DNA from: Streptomyces puniciscabiei
GTDB lineage: Bacteria > Actinomycetota > Actinomycetes > Streptomycetales > Streptomycetaceae
Reading direction: 5' to 3'
DNA: 64,000 nt
NCBI RefSeq assembly: GCF_006715785.1
Contig: NZ_VFNX01000001.1
Location: forward strand, 6,118,001-6,182,000
Part shown: piece by piece, positions 45,007-53,323 of the stretch
Numbering within the stretch: position 1 is the stretch's first letter
Layout: each line of letters begins with the position of its first letter
The notes under the pieces: model-generated
The model's input: the letters and a program-made list of their open reading frames with translations, nothing else
Told to the model about the DNA's origin: nothing
Database searches by the model: none
Program-made: the position numbers and the translations under genes

Positions 45007-45690
45007 GTGACCGACATCGCCATGCTGCCCGAGTCCTGGCGCGGGGTTCTGGGCGACGAGCTGCAGCAGCCCTACTTCAAGGAGCTGACCGAGTTCGTCG
45101 AGGAGGAGCGGGCGAAGGGTCCCGTCTACCCGCCGCGCGAGCAGGTCTTCGCCGCGCTGGAGGCGACGCCGTACGAGCAGGTCAAGGTCCTCGTCCTCGG
45201 TCAGGACCCGTACCACGGCGAGGGCCAGGGCCACGGCCTGTGCTTCTCGGTGCGCCCCGGAGTGAAGACCCCGCCCTCCCTGCGCAACATCTACAAGGAG
45301 ATGCAGGAGGAGCTGGGCCTGCCCATCCCCGACAACGGCTACCTCATGCCGTGGGCCCGCCAGGGCGTGCTGCTGCTCAACGCGGTCCTCACGGTCCGCG
45401 CCGGCGAGGCCAACTCGCACAAGGGCAAGGGCTGGGAGAAGTTCACCGACGCGGTGATCCGCGCGGTGGCCTCCCGCCCGGACCCGGCGGTCTTCGTGCT
45501 GTGGGGCAACTACGCCCAGAAGAAGCTGCCGCTGATCGACGAGGAGCGGCACGTGGTGGTCAAGGGCGCGCACCCCTCCCCCCTGTCCGCGAAGAAGTTC
45601 TTCGGCTCCCGCCCCTTCACCCAGATCAACGAGGCGATCGCCGCGCAGGGACACGAGCCGATCGACTGGCGGATCCCGAATCTGGGCTGA
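45007..45690 (+). CDS. ung: Uracil-DNA glycosylase, family 1
   Basis: 227 residues. Water-activating Asp67 in GQDPYHG, the uracil-binding FSV, and the DNA-intercalation loop with His189 in HPSPLS: all family 1 signatures are intact. It removes uracil from DNA as the first step of base excision repair. Start GTG 45007 with GTGAGGA upstream. The preceding 98 bases hold a small inverted repeat GGTTC-T-GAACC (44947-44957). Followed by a terminator that is part of a dispersed repeat. Confidence 0.95.
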   Translation: MTDIAMLPESWRGVLGDELQQPYFKELTEFVEEERAKGPVYPPREQVFAALEATPYEQVKVLVLGQDPYHGEGQGHGLCFSVRPGVKTPPSLRNIYKEMQEELGLPIPDNGYLMPWARQGVLLLNAVLTVRAGEANSHKGKGWEKFTDAVIRAVASRPDPAVFVLWGNYAQKKLPLIDEERHVVVKGAHPSPLSAKKFFGSRPFTQINEAIAAQGHEPIDWRIPNLG

Positions 45691-45712
45691 GGGCTGAAGG
45701 GGCCGGGGGAAA

Positions 45713-45790
45713 GCGCCCCCGAAGGGGGCGCGGGGCCGTGTCGATATGCGGCTCCGCCGCGTGGGCGCGACCAGCCGCAACGGACCCGCA
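45713..45790. repeat. Dispersed intergenic repeat with terminator hairpin (copy 1)
   Basis: GCGCCCCC-GAA-GGGGGCGC (45713-45731) is a strong hairpin, followed by a conserved tail with GTCGATATGCGGCTCCGCC and GCGCGACCAGCC (to about 45790). Nearly the same sequence occurs in reverse orientation at 59490-59569, and a shorter piece at 36337-36364. It acts as the ung terminator here. Confidence 0.75.
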
Positions 45791-45892
45791 GTCGACCCCC
45801 GGCTCACGGCACAACGGCGCCGCCTGGCCCAGAATCCGGGCGGCGCCGTTTAACGTCAGCACCACACGTCGGTCGACAGCCCGGAGGGCCCC

Positions 45893-46348
45893 GTGGCGGA
45901 GCAACAGGAGCAGGCGGCACCCGATGCCCTGCTGACGCGGATCGGGCAGGTCGTGATGCTGCACCACGGCGGCGACCGCGAGGAGGCCCGCAGCCGCTTC
46001 CTGAACCTGTGGGCGGAGATCTGCGAGGACGGCGACCCGCTGCACCGCTGCACCCTGGCCCACTATCTGGCCGATACCCAGGAGGACCCGGAGGACGAGC
46101 TCGCCTGGGACCTCAGGGCGTTGTCGGCGGCGGAGGAGCGGGGCGCTCCGCGGAGCGTGCGGGGGTTGTTCCCCTCGCTCCATCTCAATCTCGCCGCCGA
46201 CTACGTGAAACTGGGCCGGGACGAGGCGGCCCGCAGCCATCTGCACCGGGCACGCGAGTTCGCCGCCGCGCTGGCCGACGACGGGTACGGCGATGGGGTG
46301 TGGGCGGCCATCGACCGAATGGAGTGGCGGCTGGGGGAGGGCGCCTAG
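45893..46348 (+). CDS. Tetratricopeptide-repeat-like protein
   Basis: 151 residues, all alpha. Helix pairs are visible as ARSRFLNLWAEICEDGDPLHRCTLAHYLADTQEDPEDELAWDLRALSAAEE and LFPSLHLNLAADYVKLGRDEAARSHLHRAREFAAAL, the latter a good TPR unit. Likely a protein-binding scaffold; partners unknown. Start GTG 45893 with GGAGGG. Common in Streptomyces as a short stand-alone gene. Confidence 0.8.
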   Translation: MAEQQEQAAPDALLTRIGQVVMLHHGGDREEARSRFLNLWAEICEDGDPLHRCTLAHYLADTQEDPEDELAWDLRALSAAEERGAPRSVRGLFPSLHLNLAADYVKLGRDEAARSHLHRAREFAAALADDGYGDGVWAAIDRMEWRLGEGA

Positions 46349-46383
46349 GAGCGTGCCGGGCCGTCCCGTCGTGCCGGTGCGGC

Positions 46384-46848
46384 TCAGTGGCCGTACGTCT
46401 GTTCGCAGATCCTCGCCTCGGCGCTGTCGTCGCGCCAGCCGCCGTACTGTTTGCCCAGGGCGCACACGTTCGGGGCCCGGGGGGCCGTGTTCGGGAGTTC
46501 CGGGGCGGTGGGGTGCGGCTGCCGGGGGTGCTCGCGGTGACGCGGGGAAACCGGCGGGGCGGCCGGCGGACGGTGGGCGACCGGCGGTACCTCGGCCGGG
46601 TGCCGCGGGGCCGCCGGAGGCCGGTGCTTCGGATGCGGGGACGGGCCCGTCATCTCCAGGGCCTCCTGGGCCGGTGCCTGCACCGCCCGGGGTTCGGTGC
46701 TGCCGTCCGGCCGGGGTGCCGTCGGGAGCGAGGGGGCTGTGTCCCCCGGCGGCGCGGGGGTCGCGGGGCGCGGTACCGTCACACAGCCGGAGAGGGCCGA
46801 GACGGCCACGGTGACCAGGAGCGCTGCGGTCGTCGTCGTTCGATGCAC
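46384..46848 (-). CDS. Small Pro-rich lipoprotein
   Basis: 154 residues. Signal TTTTAALLVTVAVSALSGC with lipobox LSGC (Cys at about 23), then roughly 100 residues rich in Pro, His and Ala (PPAAPRHPAEVPPVAHRPPAAPP) that should be an extended spacer through the peptidoglycan, and a short C-terminal part (VCALGKQYGGWRDDSAEARICEQTYGH) with two Cys that may form a disulfide. The tail motif recurs in many small Streptomyces secreted proteins of unknown function. Start GTG 46848, with CAGAGT 7 bases before it, possibly leaderless. Confidence 0.7.
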   Translation of the reverse strand: MHRTTTTAALLVTVAVSALSGCVTVPRPATPAPPGDTAPSLPTAPRPDGSTEPRAVQAPAQEALEMTGPSPHPKHRPPAAPRHPAEVPPVAHRPPAAPPVSPRHREHPRQPHPTAPELPNTAPRAPNVCALGKQYGGWRDDSAEARICEQTYGH

Positions 46849-46963
46849 CCGGTCAACTCTGCTGGTTCCAGGCCCGGGTTGGGGCCAGGGAGCCGAGGTT
46901 GATGCCCCCGCACGGGTGATCTCGTGCCCCGTACGGAGGGTTTTGGTGTGCCGGGGCTGACGC

Positions 46964-47476
46964 TCAGTCCCCGGTGGCGCCGTCGATCCGCTCACGGATC
47001 AGGTCGGCGTGGCCGTTGTGCCGGGCGTACTCCTCGATCATGTGGGTGTAGATCCAGCGCAGACTGAAGGGGTCGTCACGGAACCGGCTCTTTCCCCGGG
47101 ACAGGTCGTCGAGCTCGAAGCCGGCCGCGTTGCGCCGGGCGACCTCTATCTCCGCCTGCCAGGTCGCGTACGCCTCCTGCCAGGTGTCGGCCTCGGTGAG
47201 GTGGAACTCGCCGTCCCGGTCCTCCTCCGTGTAGTAGATCGGGCCGGGGTCGTCGCCCACCAGCACCTTGCGGAACCAGCCCCGCTCCACCTCGGCCATG
47301 TGCCGCACCAGGCCCATGAGGGACAGCTCGGAGGGAGGCACGGACGCGGTCCGCAACTGCTCGTCGGTCAGTCCCTCGCACTTCCAGGCCAGGGTCCGGC
47401 GGTGGTAGTCCAGCCAGCCCTCCAGCATGGCGCGTTCACCGGCGTTCTGGTCGGGCTCTCGGCGTTCGATCGTCAT
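46964..47476 (-). CDS. DinB-family (DUF664) putative thiol-dependent enzyme
   Basis: 170 residues. The fold has MLEGWLDYHRRTLAWKCEGLTDEQLRTASVPPSELSLMGLVRHMAEVERGWF (first metal His in RHMAEVE) and WIYTHMIEEYARHNGHADLIRERIDG (second and third His in HMIEEYARHNGH). The three His form a metal site in the DinB/YfiT four-helix bundle; in actinobacteria such enzymes often use mycothiol. ATG 47476 is chosen; ATG 47500, with GGAGGGG just before it, would add 8 residues. Confidence 0.87.
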   Translation of the reverse strand: MTIERREPDQNAGERAMLEGWLDYHRRTLAWKCEGLTDEQLRTASVPPSELSLMGLVRHMAEVERGWFRKVLVGDDPGPIYYTEEDRDGEFHLTEADTWQEAYATWQAEIEVARRNAAGFELDDLSRGKSRFRDDPFSLRWIYTHMIEEYARHNGHADLIRERIDGATGD

Positions 47477-47519
47477 GCCCGTATCGTCACCGAAGATCAT
47501 GCCCCTCCACCAGGGGTTT

Positions 47520-48110
47520 TCACCGGCCCAGCAGCCCCGCGAGCAGTTCCCGCAGACCGGTGCGGATCTCCTCGAGGCCCGGTTGCTCGGCGCTGAACGA
47601 GCCCGCCGCGCAGGAGAACATCAGCCCGTCCGCCCAGGCGACCAGGGACAGCACATGCCGGGCCGGGGCCGGGGAGCCCGCGGCGGTGAGCACGGCGGCC
47701 AGCTGTTCCTTGAACACGGCACCGGTCCGGTCGTAGAAGGCCCGCAGCTCGGGGCGGCGCGTGGCCTCCAGGGCGAGTTCGTAGCGGGCGATCAGCAGGG
47801 GGCGCCCCTGGGTCAGGGAGCGGTGCACGGCCAGGGCCAGCCCGTCGGCCAGCGCGTCCGCGCCGCCGCTCGGATCCGGCAGTTCCGCGACGTCCAGCAC
47901 CCGGGCCTCGCGCTCGGCGTGCCGTCGTACCGCCAGTTCCAGCAGGGCCTGCCGGGTGCGCGCCACGTTCGACGTCGAGCCCGGCGGCAGTCCGGCCGTC
48001 TCGTCCACCGCCCGGTGCGTCAGCCCGCGCATCCCGCGCTCGGCGAGCAGGGCGAGGGCGGCGTCGGCGACGAGATCGGCACGGGAGGCGCTGGGCGTGC
48101 GTACGGACAT
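47520..48110 (-). CDS. TetR-family repressor, divergent from an FAD monooxygenase
   Basis: 196 residues. HTH: SRADLVADAALALLAERGMRGLTHRAVDETAGLPPGSTSNVARTRQALLELAV. The ligand-binding domain follows, with RYELALEATRRPELRAFYDRTGAVFKEQLAAVL. Start ATG 48110 has TAGGGT (complement of 48117-48122) six bases upstream, so its mRNA is probably leaderless. It should bind the two ACTAC-N4-GTAGT operators in the 104-base gap and control both itself and the monooxygenase. Confidence 0.9.
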   Translation of the reverse strand: MSVRTPSASRADLVADAALALLAERGMRGLTHRAVDETAGLPPGSTSNVARTRQALLELAVRRHAEREARVLDVAELPDPSGGADALADGLALAVHRSLTQGRPLLIARYELALEATRRPELRAFYDRTGAVFKEQLAAVLTAAGSPAPARHVLSLVAWADGLMFSCAAGSFSAEQPGLEEIRTGLRELLAGLLGR

Positions 48111-48116
48111 GAGGCG

Positions 48117-48122
48117 ACCCTA
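48117..48122 (-). promoter_or_regulatory. -10 element of the leaderless tetR promoter
   Basis: TAGGGT on the minus strand, 6 bases before ATG 48110, with no ribosome-binding site. Confidence 0.5.
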
Positions 48123-48130
48123 TCTGTCTC

Positions 48131-48171
48131 ACTACGGGTGTAGTAGAGTCGCCGTTCACTACAGATGTAGT
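48131..48171. promoter_or_regulatory. Paired TetR operators ACTAC-N4-GTAGT
   Basis: Two copies: 48131-48144 (centre GGGT) and 48158-48171 (centre AGAT), 27 bases apart. TAGAGT (48144-48149), with TATCTG 17 bases before it, is the likely monooxygenase promoter, so the first operator sits in its spacer and the second at +1. Confidence 0.8.
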
Positions 48172-48214
48172 CCGGGTTGAACGCGGATCGCGGAATGGGG
48201 AATCGGGAGGAGCC

Positions 48215-49384
48215 ATGGCTCGGTCGGGACGCGCGGTCGTCATCGGCGGCGGCATCGGAGGTCTGGCCGCGGCGGCGGCCCTGCACCGCAGGGGCTGGGA
48301 CGTGACGGTGCTGGAGCGGGCGCGCTCCCTGGAACCGGCCGGCGCGGCCATCTCCCTGGCCCCGAACGCCCTGCGCGCCCTGGATGTGCTCGGCATCGGC
48401 GAGGAGATCCGTGATCTGGCGGCCTGGCAGGGAGACGGCGGACTGCGCACCCCCGGCGGGCGGTGGCTGTCCCGGACGAGCGCCGAGGCGGCCGCCGCCC
48501 GCTTCGGCGGCCCCCTGGTCCTGCTGCCCCGCGCCACCCTGGTCGACCGGCTCGCCGCCCTGCTCCCGCCCGGTGCCGTCCGCACCGCGGCCGCCGCGTC
48601 CCTCACCGATCCCGGCGACCGCCGGCGGCCCGCCCGGCTGAGCATCGGCGACGACGAACTGGCGGCCGAGCTGGTGGTCGGCGCGGACGGCATCAACTCC
48701 CGTGTGCGCAGCGTCCTCTTCCCGGCTCATCCCGGCCCGGTGTACGCGGGGTTCACCACCTGGCGGATGCTGATCGCGGTGCCCGGCGTGGCGTTCGCCT
48801 CGCACGAGACCTGGGGCCGGGGCCGCATCTGGGGCACCCATCCGCTCAAGGACGGCCGCGTCTACGCCTACGCGGCGGCCATGACCCCGGCCGGCGGACG
48901 GGCACCCGACGACGAGAAGGCCGAACTCCTGCGTCTGTTCGGCGACTGGCACGACCCCGTTCCCGCCCTGCTCGCCGCCGCCCGCCCCGAGGACGTGCTC
49001 CGGCACGACGTCCACCACATCGTCACGCCCCTGCCCGCCTACCACTTCGGCCGGGTGGCCCTGCTGGGCGACGCCGCCCACGCCATGCCGCCGACCCTCG
49101 GCCAGGGCGGCAACCAGGCCATCGAGGACGCCGTGGTGCTCGCGCACCACTGCGACGACCTCGCCGCCTACACCGCCGCCCGGCTGCCGCGCACCACCGC
49201 GATCGCCCGCCGAGCCGTCCGGGTCGCCCGCGTGAACATGGCCGCCAACCCCGTCGCCGTCGCCGTACGCGACACCGTGGTCGCGGCCCTGTCGAAGGCC
49301 GGACCGGCGCTCTTCCTGCGCGGCTTCGACGACATCGCCGACTGGCGGCCCCCGTATGCTGCCGGAGAGGCAACCAAGCGGTAG
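48215..49384 (+). CDS. FAD-dependent monooxygenase (aromatic-ring hydroxylase type)
   Basis: 389 residues. FAD-binding GGGIGGLAAAAALHRRGWDVTVLER at the N-terminus, the DG motif VVGADGINSRVRSVLF, and GRVALLGDAAHAMPPTLGQGGNQAIEDAVVLA, the GD motif of class A flavoprotein hydroxylases. Uses NAD(P)H and O2; substrate unknown. Start ATG 48215 with GGGAGGAG. Regulated by the divergent TetR, most likely induced by an aromatic or antibiotic-like compound. The Gfo/Idh gene follows after 11 bases. Confidence 0.9.
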   Translation: MARSGRAVVIGGGIGGLAAAAALHRRGWDVTVLERARSLEPAGAAISLAPNALRALDVLGIGEEIRDLAAWQGDGGLRTPGGRWLSRTSAEAAAARFGGPLVLLPRATLVDRLAALLPPGAVRTAAAASLTDPGDRRRPARLSIGDDELAAELVVGADGINSRVRSVLFPAHPGPVYAGFTTWRMLIAVPGVAFASHETWGRGRIWGTHPLKDGRVYAYAAAMTPAGGRAPDDEKAELLRLFGDWHDPVPALLAAARPEDVLRHDVHHIVTPLPAYHFGRVALLGDAAHAMPPTLGQGGNQAIEDAVVLAHHCDDLAAYTAARLPRTTAIARRAVRVARVNMAANPVAVAVRDTVVAALSKAGPALFLRGFDDIADWRPPYAAGEATKR

Positions 49385-49395
49385 GGGAGAGGCAC

Positions 49396-50307
49396 GTGAA
49401 GGTCGGCTGCATCGGGCTCGGGGACATCGCGCAGAAGGCGTACCTGCCGGTGCTGGCGGTGCAGCCGGGCGTCGACCTCCACCTGCAGACCAGGACGCCC
49501 GCCACCCTCGACCGGGTCGCGGACAGCCTGCACCTGCCGGCCGGCCGGCGGCACACCACGCTCGACTCCCTGCTCGGCGCCGGTCTCGACGCGGCCTTCG
49601 TGCACGCGCCGACCGCCGTCCACCCCGAGATCGTCACGCGGCTGCTCCAGGCGGGCGTACCGACGTACGTGGACAAGCCGCTCGCCTACGAACTCGCCGA
49701 CTCCGAGCGGCTGGTGACCCTCGCCGAGCAGCGCGGGATCTCCCTGTTCGTCGGCTTCAACCGCCGGTACGCACCCGGATACGCCCAGTGCCTGGAGCAC
49801 CCGCGCGAGCTGATCCTCATGCAGAAGAACCGGATCGGACTGCCCGAGGAACCCCGCTCGATGATCCTGGACGACTTCATCCACGTCGTCGACACCCTGC
49901 GGTTCCTGGTGCCGGGCCCGGTGGACGACATCACGGTCCGCGCCCGCGTCGAAGCCGGGCTGCTGCACCATGTGGTGCTCCAGCTCGGCGGGGACGGTTT
50001 CACGGCCCTCGGCGTGATGAACCGGCTCAGCGGCTCCACCGAGGAGATCCTGGAGGTCTCCGGGCAGGACACCAAGCGTCAGGTGGTCAACCTCGCCGAG
50101 GTGATCGACCACAAGGGCCAGCCGACCGTGCGCCGCCGCGGCGACTGGGTGCCGGTGGCCCGGCAGCGCGGCATCGAGCAGGCGGTCCTCGCCTTCCTCG
50201 ACGCCGTGCGCGCCGGGAAGGTGCTCAGCGCCCGGGACGCGCTGGCGACTCATGAGCTGTGCGAGCGGGTGGTACGAGCGGTTCGGGACCGCTCCGGCGC
50301 GTCCTGA
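49396..50307 (+). CDS. Gfo/Idh/MocA-family oxidoreductase
   Basis: 303 residues. Rossmann start VKVGCIGLGDIAQKAYLPVLA, then VHAPTAVHPEIVTRLLQAGVPTYVDKPLAYELADSERLVTLAEQRG with the E/D-K-P signature as DKP, and LDDFIHVVDTLRFLV in the catalytic domain. NAD(P)-dependent action on a sugar or cyclitol is likely. Start GTG 49396 with GGGGAGAGG. Co-transcribed with the monooxygenase. Its last 83 bases overlap the 3' end of the lnt gene on the other strand. Confidence 0.88.
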   Translation: MKVGCIGLGDIAQKAYLPVLAVQPGVDLHLQTRTPATLDRVADSLHLPAGRRHTTLDSLLGAGLDAAFVHAPTAVHPEIVTRLLQAGVPTYVDKPLAYELADSERLVTLAEQRGISLFVGFNRRYAPGYAQCLEHPRELILMQKNRIGLPEEPRSMILDDFIHVVDTLRFLVPGPVDDITVRARVEAGLLHHVVLQLGGDGFTALGVMNRLSGSTEEILEVSGQDTKRQVVNLAEVIDHKGQPTVRRRGDWVPVARQRGIEQAVLAFLDAVRAGKVLSARDALATHELCERVVRAVRDRSGAS

Positions 50308-51799
50308 GCGCCCGCATCCCCTCGGTGGCGCACCACACGGCCAGCACCAGCAGCGCGCCGTGCACCGGCCAGTCGCCGTAGCGGACGTACGGGGTGATGC
50401 CGTGGGCGAGCGGCACGTCGTACACGCGGGCGCCGCTCGCCTCGGTGCCGAGCCACGGGCCGAGCCGCTGCCCGCCGGGGCCGTACACGGCCGAGACGCC
50501 GGTGAGGGTCGCGTGCACCATCGGGCGGCCGGTCTCGGCGGCCCGCAGCGCGGCCAGCGAGGCGTGTTGCTCCGGGGCCCAGCTGTCCTGGAAGGTGGAG
50601 GTGGCGGACTGGCCGAGCAGGACATCGGCGCCGTCCTCCGCCAGATGCCGGCTCATGTCGGGAAACGCGGTCTCGAAGCAGATCAGCGGGCCGATCCGCA
50701 GCCCGTGCCCGACGTTCATCACGACCTGCTCGGTGCCGCGCCTGCGGTCCTCGGCGGCCGCCTTGCCGACCGAGGTCGCCCAGCCGAGGAGCGAGCGGGC
50801 CGGTATGTACTCGCCGAAGGGCACGAGCCGCATCTTGTCGTACCGGTCACCGGTCAGGCCGTCCGGACCGACCAGCACCGAACTCTTGTAGATGCCGGGC
50901 CGGTCGGAGCGGCGGGCGTCCACGTTCACCAGCACGTCGGCCCCGGTCTCGCGGGACAGGGCCCCGATCCGCCGGGCCAGGTCGGGCCGGTGGCCCAGGT
51001 CGTACCCGACGCTGGACTCGCCCCACACGACCAGGTCGACATCCTGCCCGGCGAGCCGCCGGGTCAGCTGCTCCTCGCGGTCGAACCGCTTCCCGGCGCT
51101 GTCGGGCCCGTCCATGATCCCGGGCTGTACGACGGCGATCCGCACCCGCCCGTCGACGTCCGGGTGCGGTGCCCAGGCCCACGCGGCGGAGGTCGCGGCG
51201 GCCGTGGCGACCAGCGAGGCCACCGCCGGGACGCGGGCCTCGCGCACGGACATCAGCACGGCCGCGGCCACGTTGACGGCCACCACCAGGAAGCTCAGCA
51301 GCCACACTCCGCCGACCGAGGCCAGCCGCAGCGCCGACGACACCTGCCACTGGCTGGCGCCCAGCATGCCCCAAGGCCCGCCCAGGCCCTGCCAGGACCG
51401 CACCAGCTCCACCATCAGCCAGCCGGACGGCAGCACCAGCAGCGCGGCGGCGCCCCGCCCCGGCGTCGGCTGCTCGCCCAGGAAACGGCGCACCAGCCAG
51501 CCCCAGGGCGCCCACAGCGCACCCAGCAGGACGGCTATCAGGAAGATGAACACGTTCAGGCTCGGCAGCAGCCAGTGATGCACGGCCAGCAGGAAGCCGA
51601 AGCCGCCGCTCCAGCCGTCGTACGCCGCGCGGCGCCCGCTCGGCGCCGAGCGGGCCAGCAGGATCCAGGGGACCAGGGCGACGTAGGCGAACCACCACAG
51701 TGCCGGCGCGGGGAACGCGAGCACCGGGAGCGCGCCGGCCAGTGCGGCGATGCCGGAGCGCCGCCAGGGGGAGGTGAGCCAGTGGTTGATCGTCCTCAT
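50225..51799 (-). CDS. lnt: Apolipoprotein N-acyltransferase
   Basis: 524 residues. About seven N-terminal transmembrane segments (RSGIAALAGALPVLAFPAPALWWFAYVALVPWILLARSA on) precede an extracytoplasmic nitrilase domain with the Glu-Lys-Cys triad: Glu in LVVWGESSVG, Lys in YDKMRLVPFGEYIPA, Cys in PLICFETAF. It adds the third acyl chain to lipoproteins. Streptomyces commonly carry two lnt genes. The final helix and a Pro/Arg-rich tail overlap the Gfo/Idh gene. Start ATG 51799 with GGAGGG. Confidence 0.92.
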   Translation of the reverse strand: MRTINHWLTSPWRRSGIAALAGALPVLAFPAPALWWFAYVALVPWILLARSAPSGRRAAYDGWSGGFGFLLAVHHWLLPSLNVFIFLIAVLLGALWAPWGWLVRRFLGEQPTPGRGAAALLVLPSGWLMVELVRSWQGLGGPWGMLGASQWQVSSALRLASVGGVWLLSFLVVAVNVAAAVLMSVREARVPAVASLVATAAATSAAWAWAPHPDVDGRVRIAVVQPGIMDGPDSAGKRFDREEQLTRRLAGQDVDLVVWGESSVGYDLGHRPDLARRIGALSRETGADVLVNVDARRSDRPGIYKSSVLVGPDGLTGDRYDKMRLVPFGEYIPARSLLGWATSVGKAAAEDRRRGTEQVVMNVGHGLRIGPLICFETAFPDMSRHLAEDGADVLLGQSATSTFQDSWAPEQHASLAALRAAETGRPMVHATLTGVSAVYGPGGQRLGPWLGTEASGARVYDVPLAHGITPYVRYGDWPVHGALLVLAVWCATEGMRALRTRRSGPEPLVPPARTAHESPARPGR

Positions 51800-51934
51800 G
51801 TGGGCCCTCCTACCCTGCACTTCTCCCAGTGTGCGCGTCAGGAGCGATCTAGGACAGGGGGCATGGAACCGGTGCGCCTCGGAGCGCGGGTGGTGGCGTG
51901 TCGTGGGGCGTCCGCGGCTCGTCGTTCGTTGATC

Positions 51935-51962
51935 GCGCAGTTCCCCGCGCCCCTTACGGGGT
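51935..51962. repeat. Fragment of a common Streptomyces 3'-intergenic repeat
   Basis: GCGCAGTTCCCCGCGCCCCTTACGGGG, sharing CCCCGCGCCCCTT and CGGGG with the hairpin end of the repeat at 59490-59569. It ends inside the stop region of the SnoaL-like gene. Confidence 0.4.
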
Positions 51963-52448
51963 TGCGGTCCCCGTGGCCGGCAGGCGGCGCCACTTTTCAT
52001 CGACGATCACCTCGCGCAGGCGCCAGCCCTCCGGGGTGCGCAGCAGCCCGAAGTCATACCGGCCACCGCACACCAGGTCCGGCGCCGTCGGGGTGCCGTT
52101 GGTCGCGAAGCGCATCGGGTTGAGGTAGTCGGCCCGTACCGAGGCGGTGTCGCCGGTGTCGTGCTCCAGGAGGCCGAAGCGGACCTGGCGGTTGACGATC
52201 AGGTGCTGGCGCATGGCGAACAGGGCCAGGTTCTCGGCGAGCCATGCGGCGATCTGTCCGGCGTCGCCCTCGATGCCGCCGGCCGATCGGTAGTCGGCCC
52301 GTCCGTCCGCCGTGAACAGCATCCGGTACGCGGGCCAGTCGCCGTCGTCGACCGCCACCGCGTACGCGGTGATCAACTCGTCCACGGCCAGCCGGTCCAT
52401 CACGGTCGCGAGCTCAGCGCGCTGGGTCATCGGCACAGTGTTGGGCAT
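51954..52448 (-). CDS. SnoaL/NTF2-like nuclear-transport-factor fold protein
   Basis: 164 residues. A cone-shaped NTF2-like domain: AVDELITAYAVAVDDGDWPAYRMLFTADGRADYRSAGGIEGDAGQIAAWLAENLALFAMRQHLIVNRQVRFG, then GGRYDFGLLRTPEGWRLREVIVDEKW. Members include polyketide cyclases, dehydratases and ring-hydroxylase small subunits; the exact activity is not readable. Start ATG 52448 or ATG 52430. Its C-terminal codons run into a dispersed repeat fragment. Confidence 0.82.
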   Translation of the reverse strand: MPNTVPMTQRAELATVMDRLAVDELITAYAVAVDDGDWPAYRMLFTADGRADYRSAGGIEGDAGQIAAWLAENLALFAMRQHLIVNRQVRFGLLEHDTGDTASVRADYLNPMRFATNGTPTAPDLVCGGRYDFGLLRTPEGWRLREVIVDEKWRRLPATGTATP

Positions 52449-52540
52449 GGCGGGCGCGGAGCCAAGAGGCGCGCCGGGGCAATCGGTGGTCCGGCGATAT
52501 TCGGTGGGGCGTGGCGGCCCGGAGCCCCGAACCTCTTGTC

Positions 52541-52702
52541 ATGAACGATCAACCCATCGAGCCCGAACCGAAGTTCCGCATCCGCGCTTGGGACACGGAC
52601 TCCACGGTCAGCGTGTATCAGGCCTACCACTCATCGAGCCGCGTCCATGGACCGTCAGCGTGCGAACTCTGTCAACCGACCTGGAAGATCCGGTTCAGAT
52701 GA
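52541..52702 (+). pseudogene. DUF4291-like gene remnant (N-terminal piece only)
   Basis: From ATG 52541, MNDQPIEPEPKFRIRAWDTDSTVSVYQAYHS matches the start of DUF4291 proteins (IRA-x-YDxxTIxVYQAY), which normally run to about 200 residues. The resemblance stops after about 30 codons, and the frame runs on into the tetR gene of the other strand and ends at 52702. Read as a fragment left after deletion or rearrangement next to the incoming tetR/hydrolase pair. Confidence 0.5.
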
Positions 52703-53277
52703 CGATTCAGGATCGCGGCTGCAGACTCCGGGCTGCGCTGGCCGACGAGGATGCTGGTGCCGAGTCCGGCTGACATGGCGAGCAAGCCGGCCGCTTCGTC
52801 TCTCGCATCGATTCCAGGCCCAGTGAGACCGGCCTCTTGCGCCTCCCGGAGGAGCCCGGTGAGGGCGTCCTCGGCGGCATCAGGGTTCGCGATGAAGGGC
52901 TGGGCGGCAAGGGCCTCGTCGGTCACGGCCAGGACGGCGTACGAGGTGTAGAGGAAGTGGAACGTACGGCTTTCGTCATCGGTCGGTAGTGCCGCCATCA
53001 GCAGCGCCTCGATCACGGCGCGTGGGCCCGGACTGCTCCCGGCGGCTCGAACCCGGGCGCTGACCCGTTGTCCGAACCTCTCCGTCAGATGGTGCAGCCC
53101 GAAGAGCAGCAGCTTCTCCTTGGTCTCGAAGTAGTACTGGACCAGCCGGAGTGACACGCCGGCCTCCGCTGCCACATCGCGCATCCCCACGGCGTGCAGC
53201 CCGTTCCGCCCCGCGGCCCTGACGAGTGCCTCGGCGATCTCGGTTCGTCGTTGTGCGTGGTCCACGCGTTTCGGCAT
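52672..53277 (-). CDS. TetR-family repressor, divergent from an alpha/beta hydrolase
   Basis: 201 residues. HTH: RRTEIAEALVRAAGRNGLHAVGMRDVAAEAGVSLRLVQYYFETKEKLLLFGL, then a TetR C-terminal domain like that of BetI/PfmR-type regulators (SPGPRAVIEALLMAALPTDDESRTFHFLYTSYAVLAVTDEAL). Start ATG 53277. The gap to the hydrolase holds two TGATAC-based operators. GC is a little lower than that of the neighbours, consistent with recent arrival. Confidence 0.88.
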   Translation of the reverse strand: MPKRVDHAQRRTEIAEALVRAAGRNGLHAVGMRDVAAEAGVSLRLVQYYFETKEKLLLFGLHHLTERFGQRVSARVRAAGSSPGPRAVIEALLMAALPTDDESRTFHFLYTSYAVLAVTDEALAAQPFIANPDAAEDALTGLLREAQEAGLTGPGIDARDEAAGLLAMSAGLGTSILVGQRSPESAAAILNRHLNRIFQVG

Positions 53278-53323
53278 CGGTTGCGCCTCTCGTCCGTCCG
53301 CGCCGGTTGCTCTGCTGTTTTCA

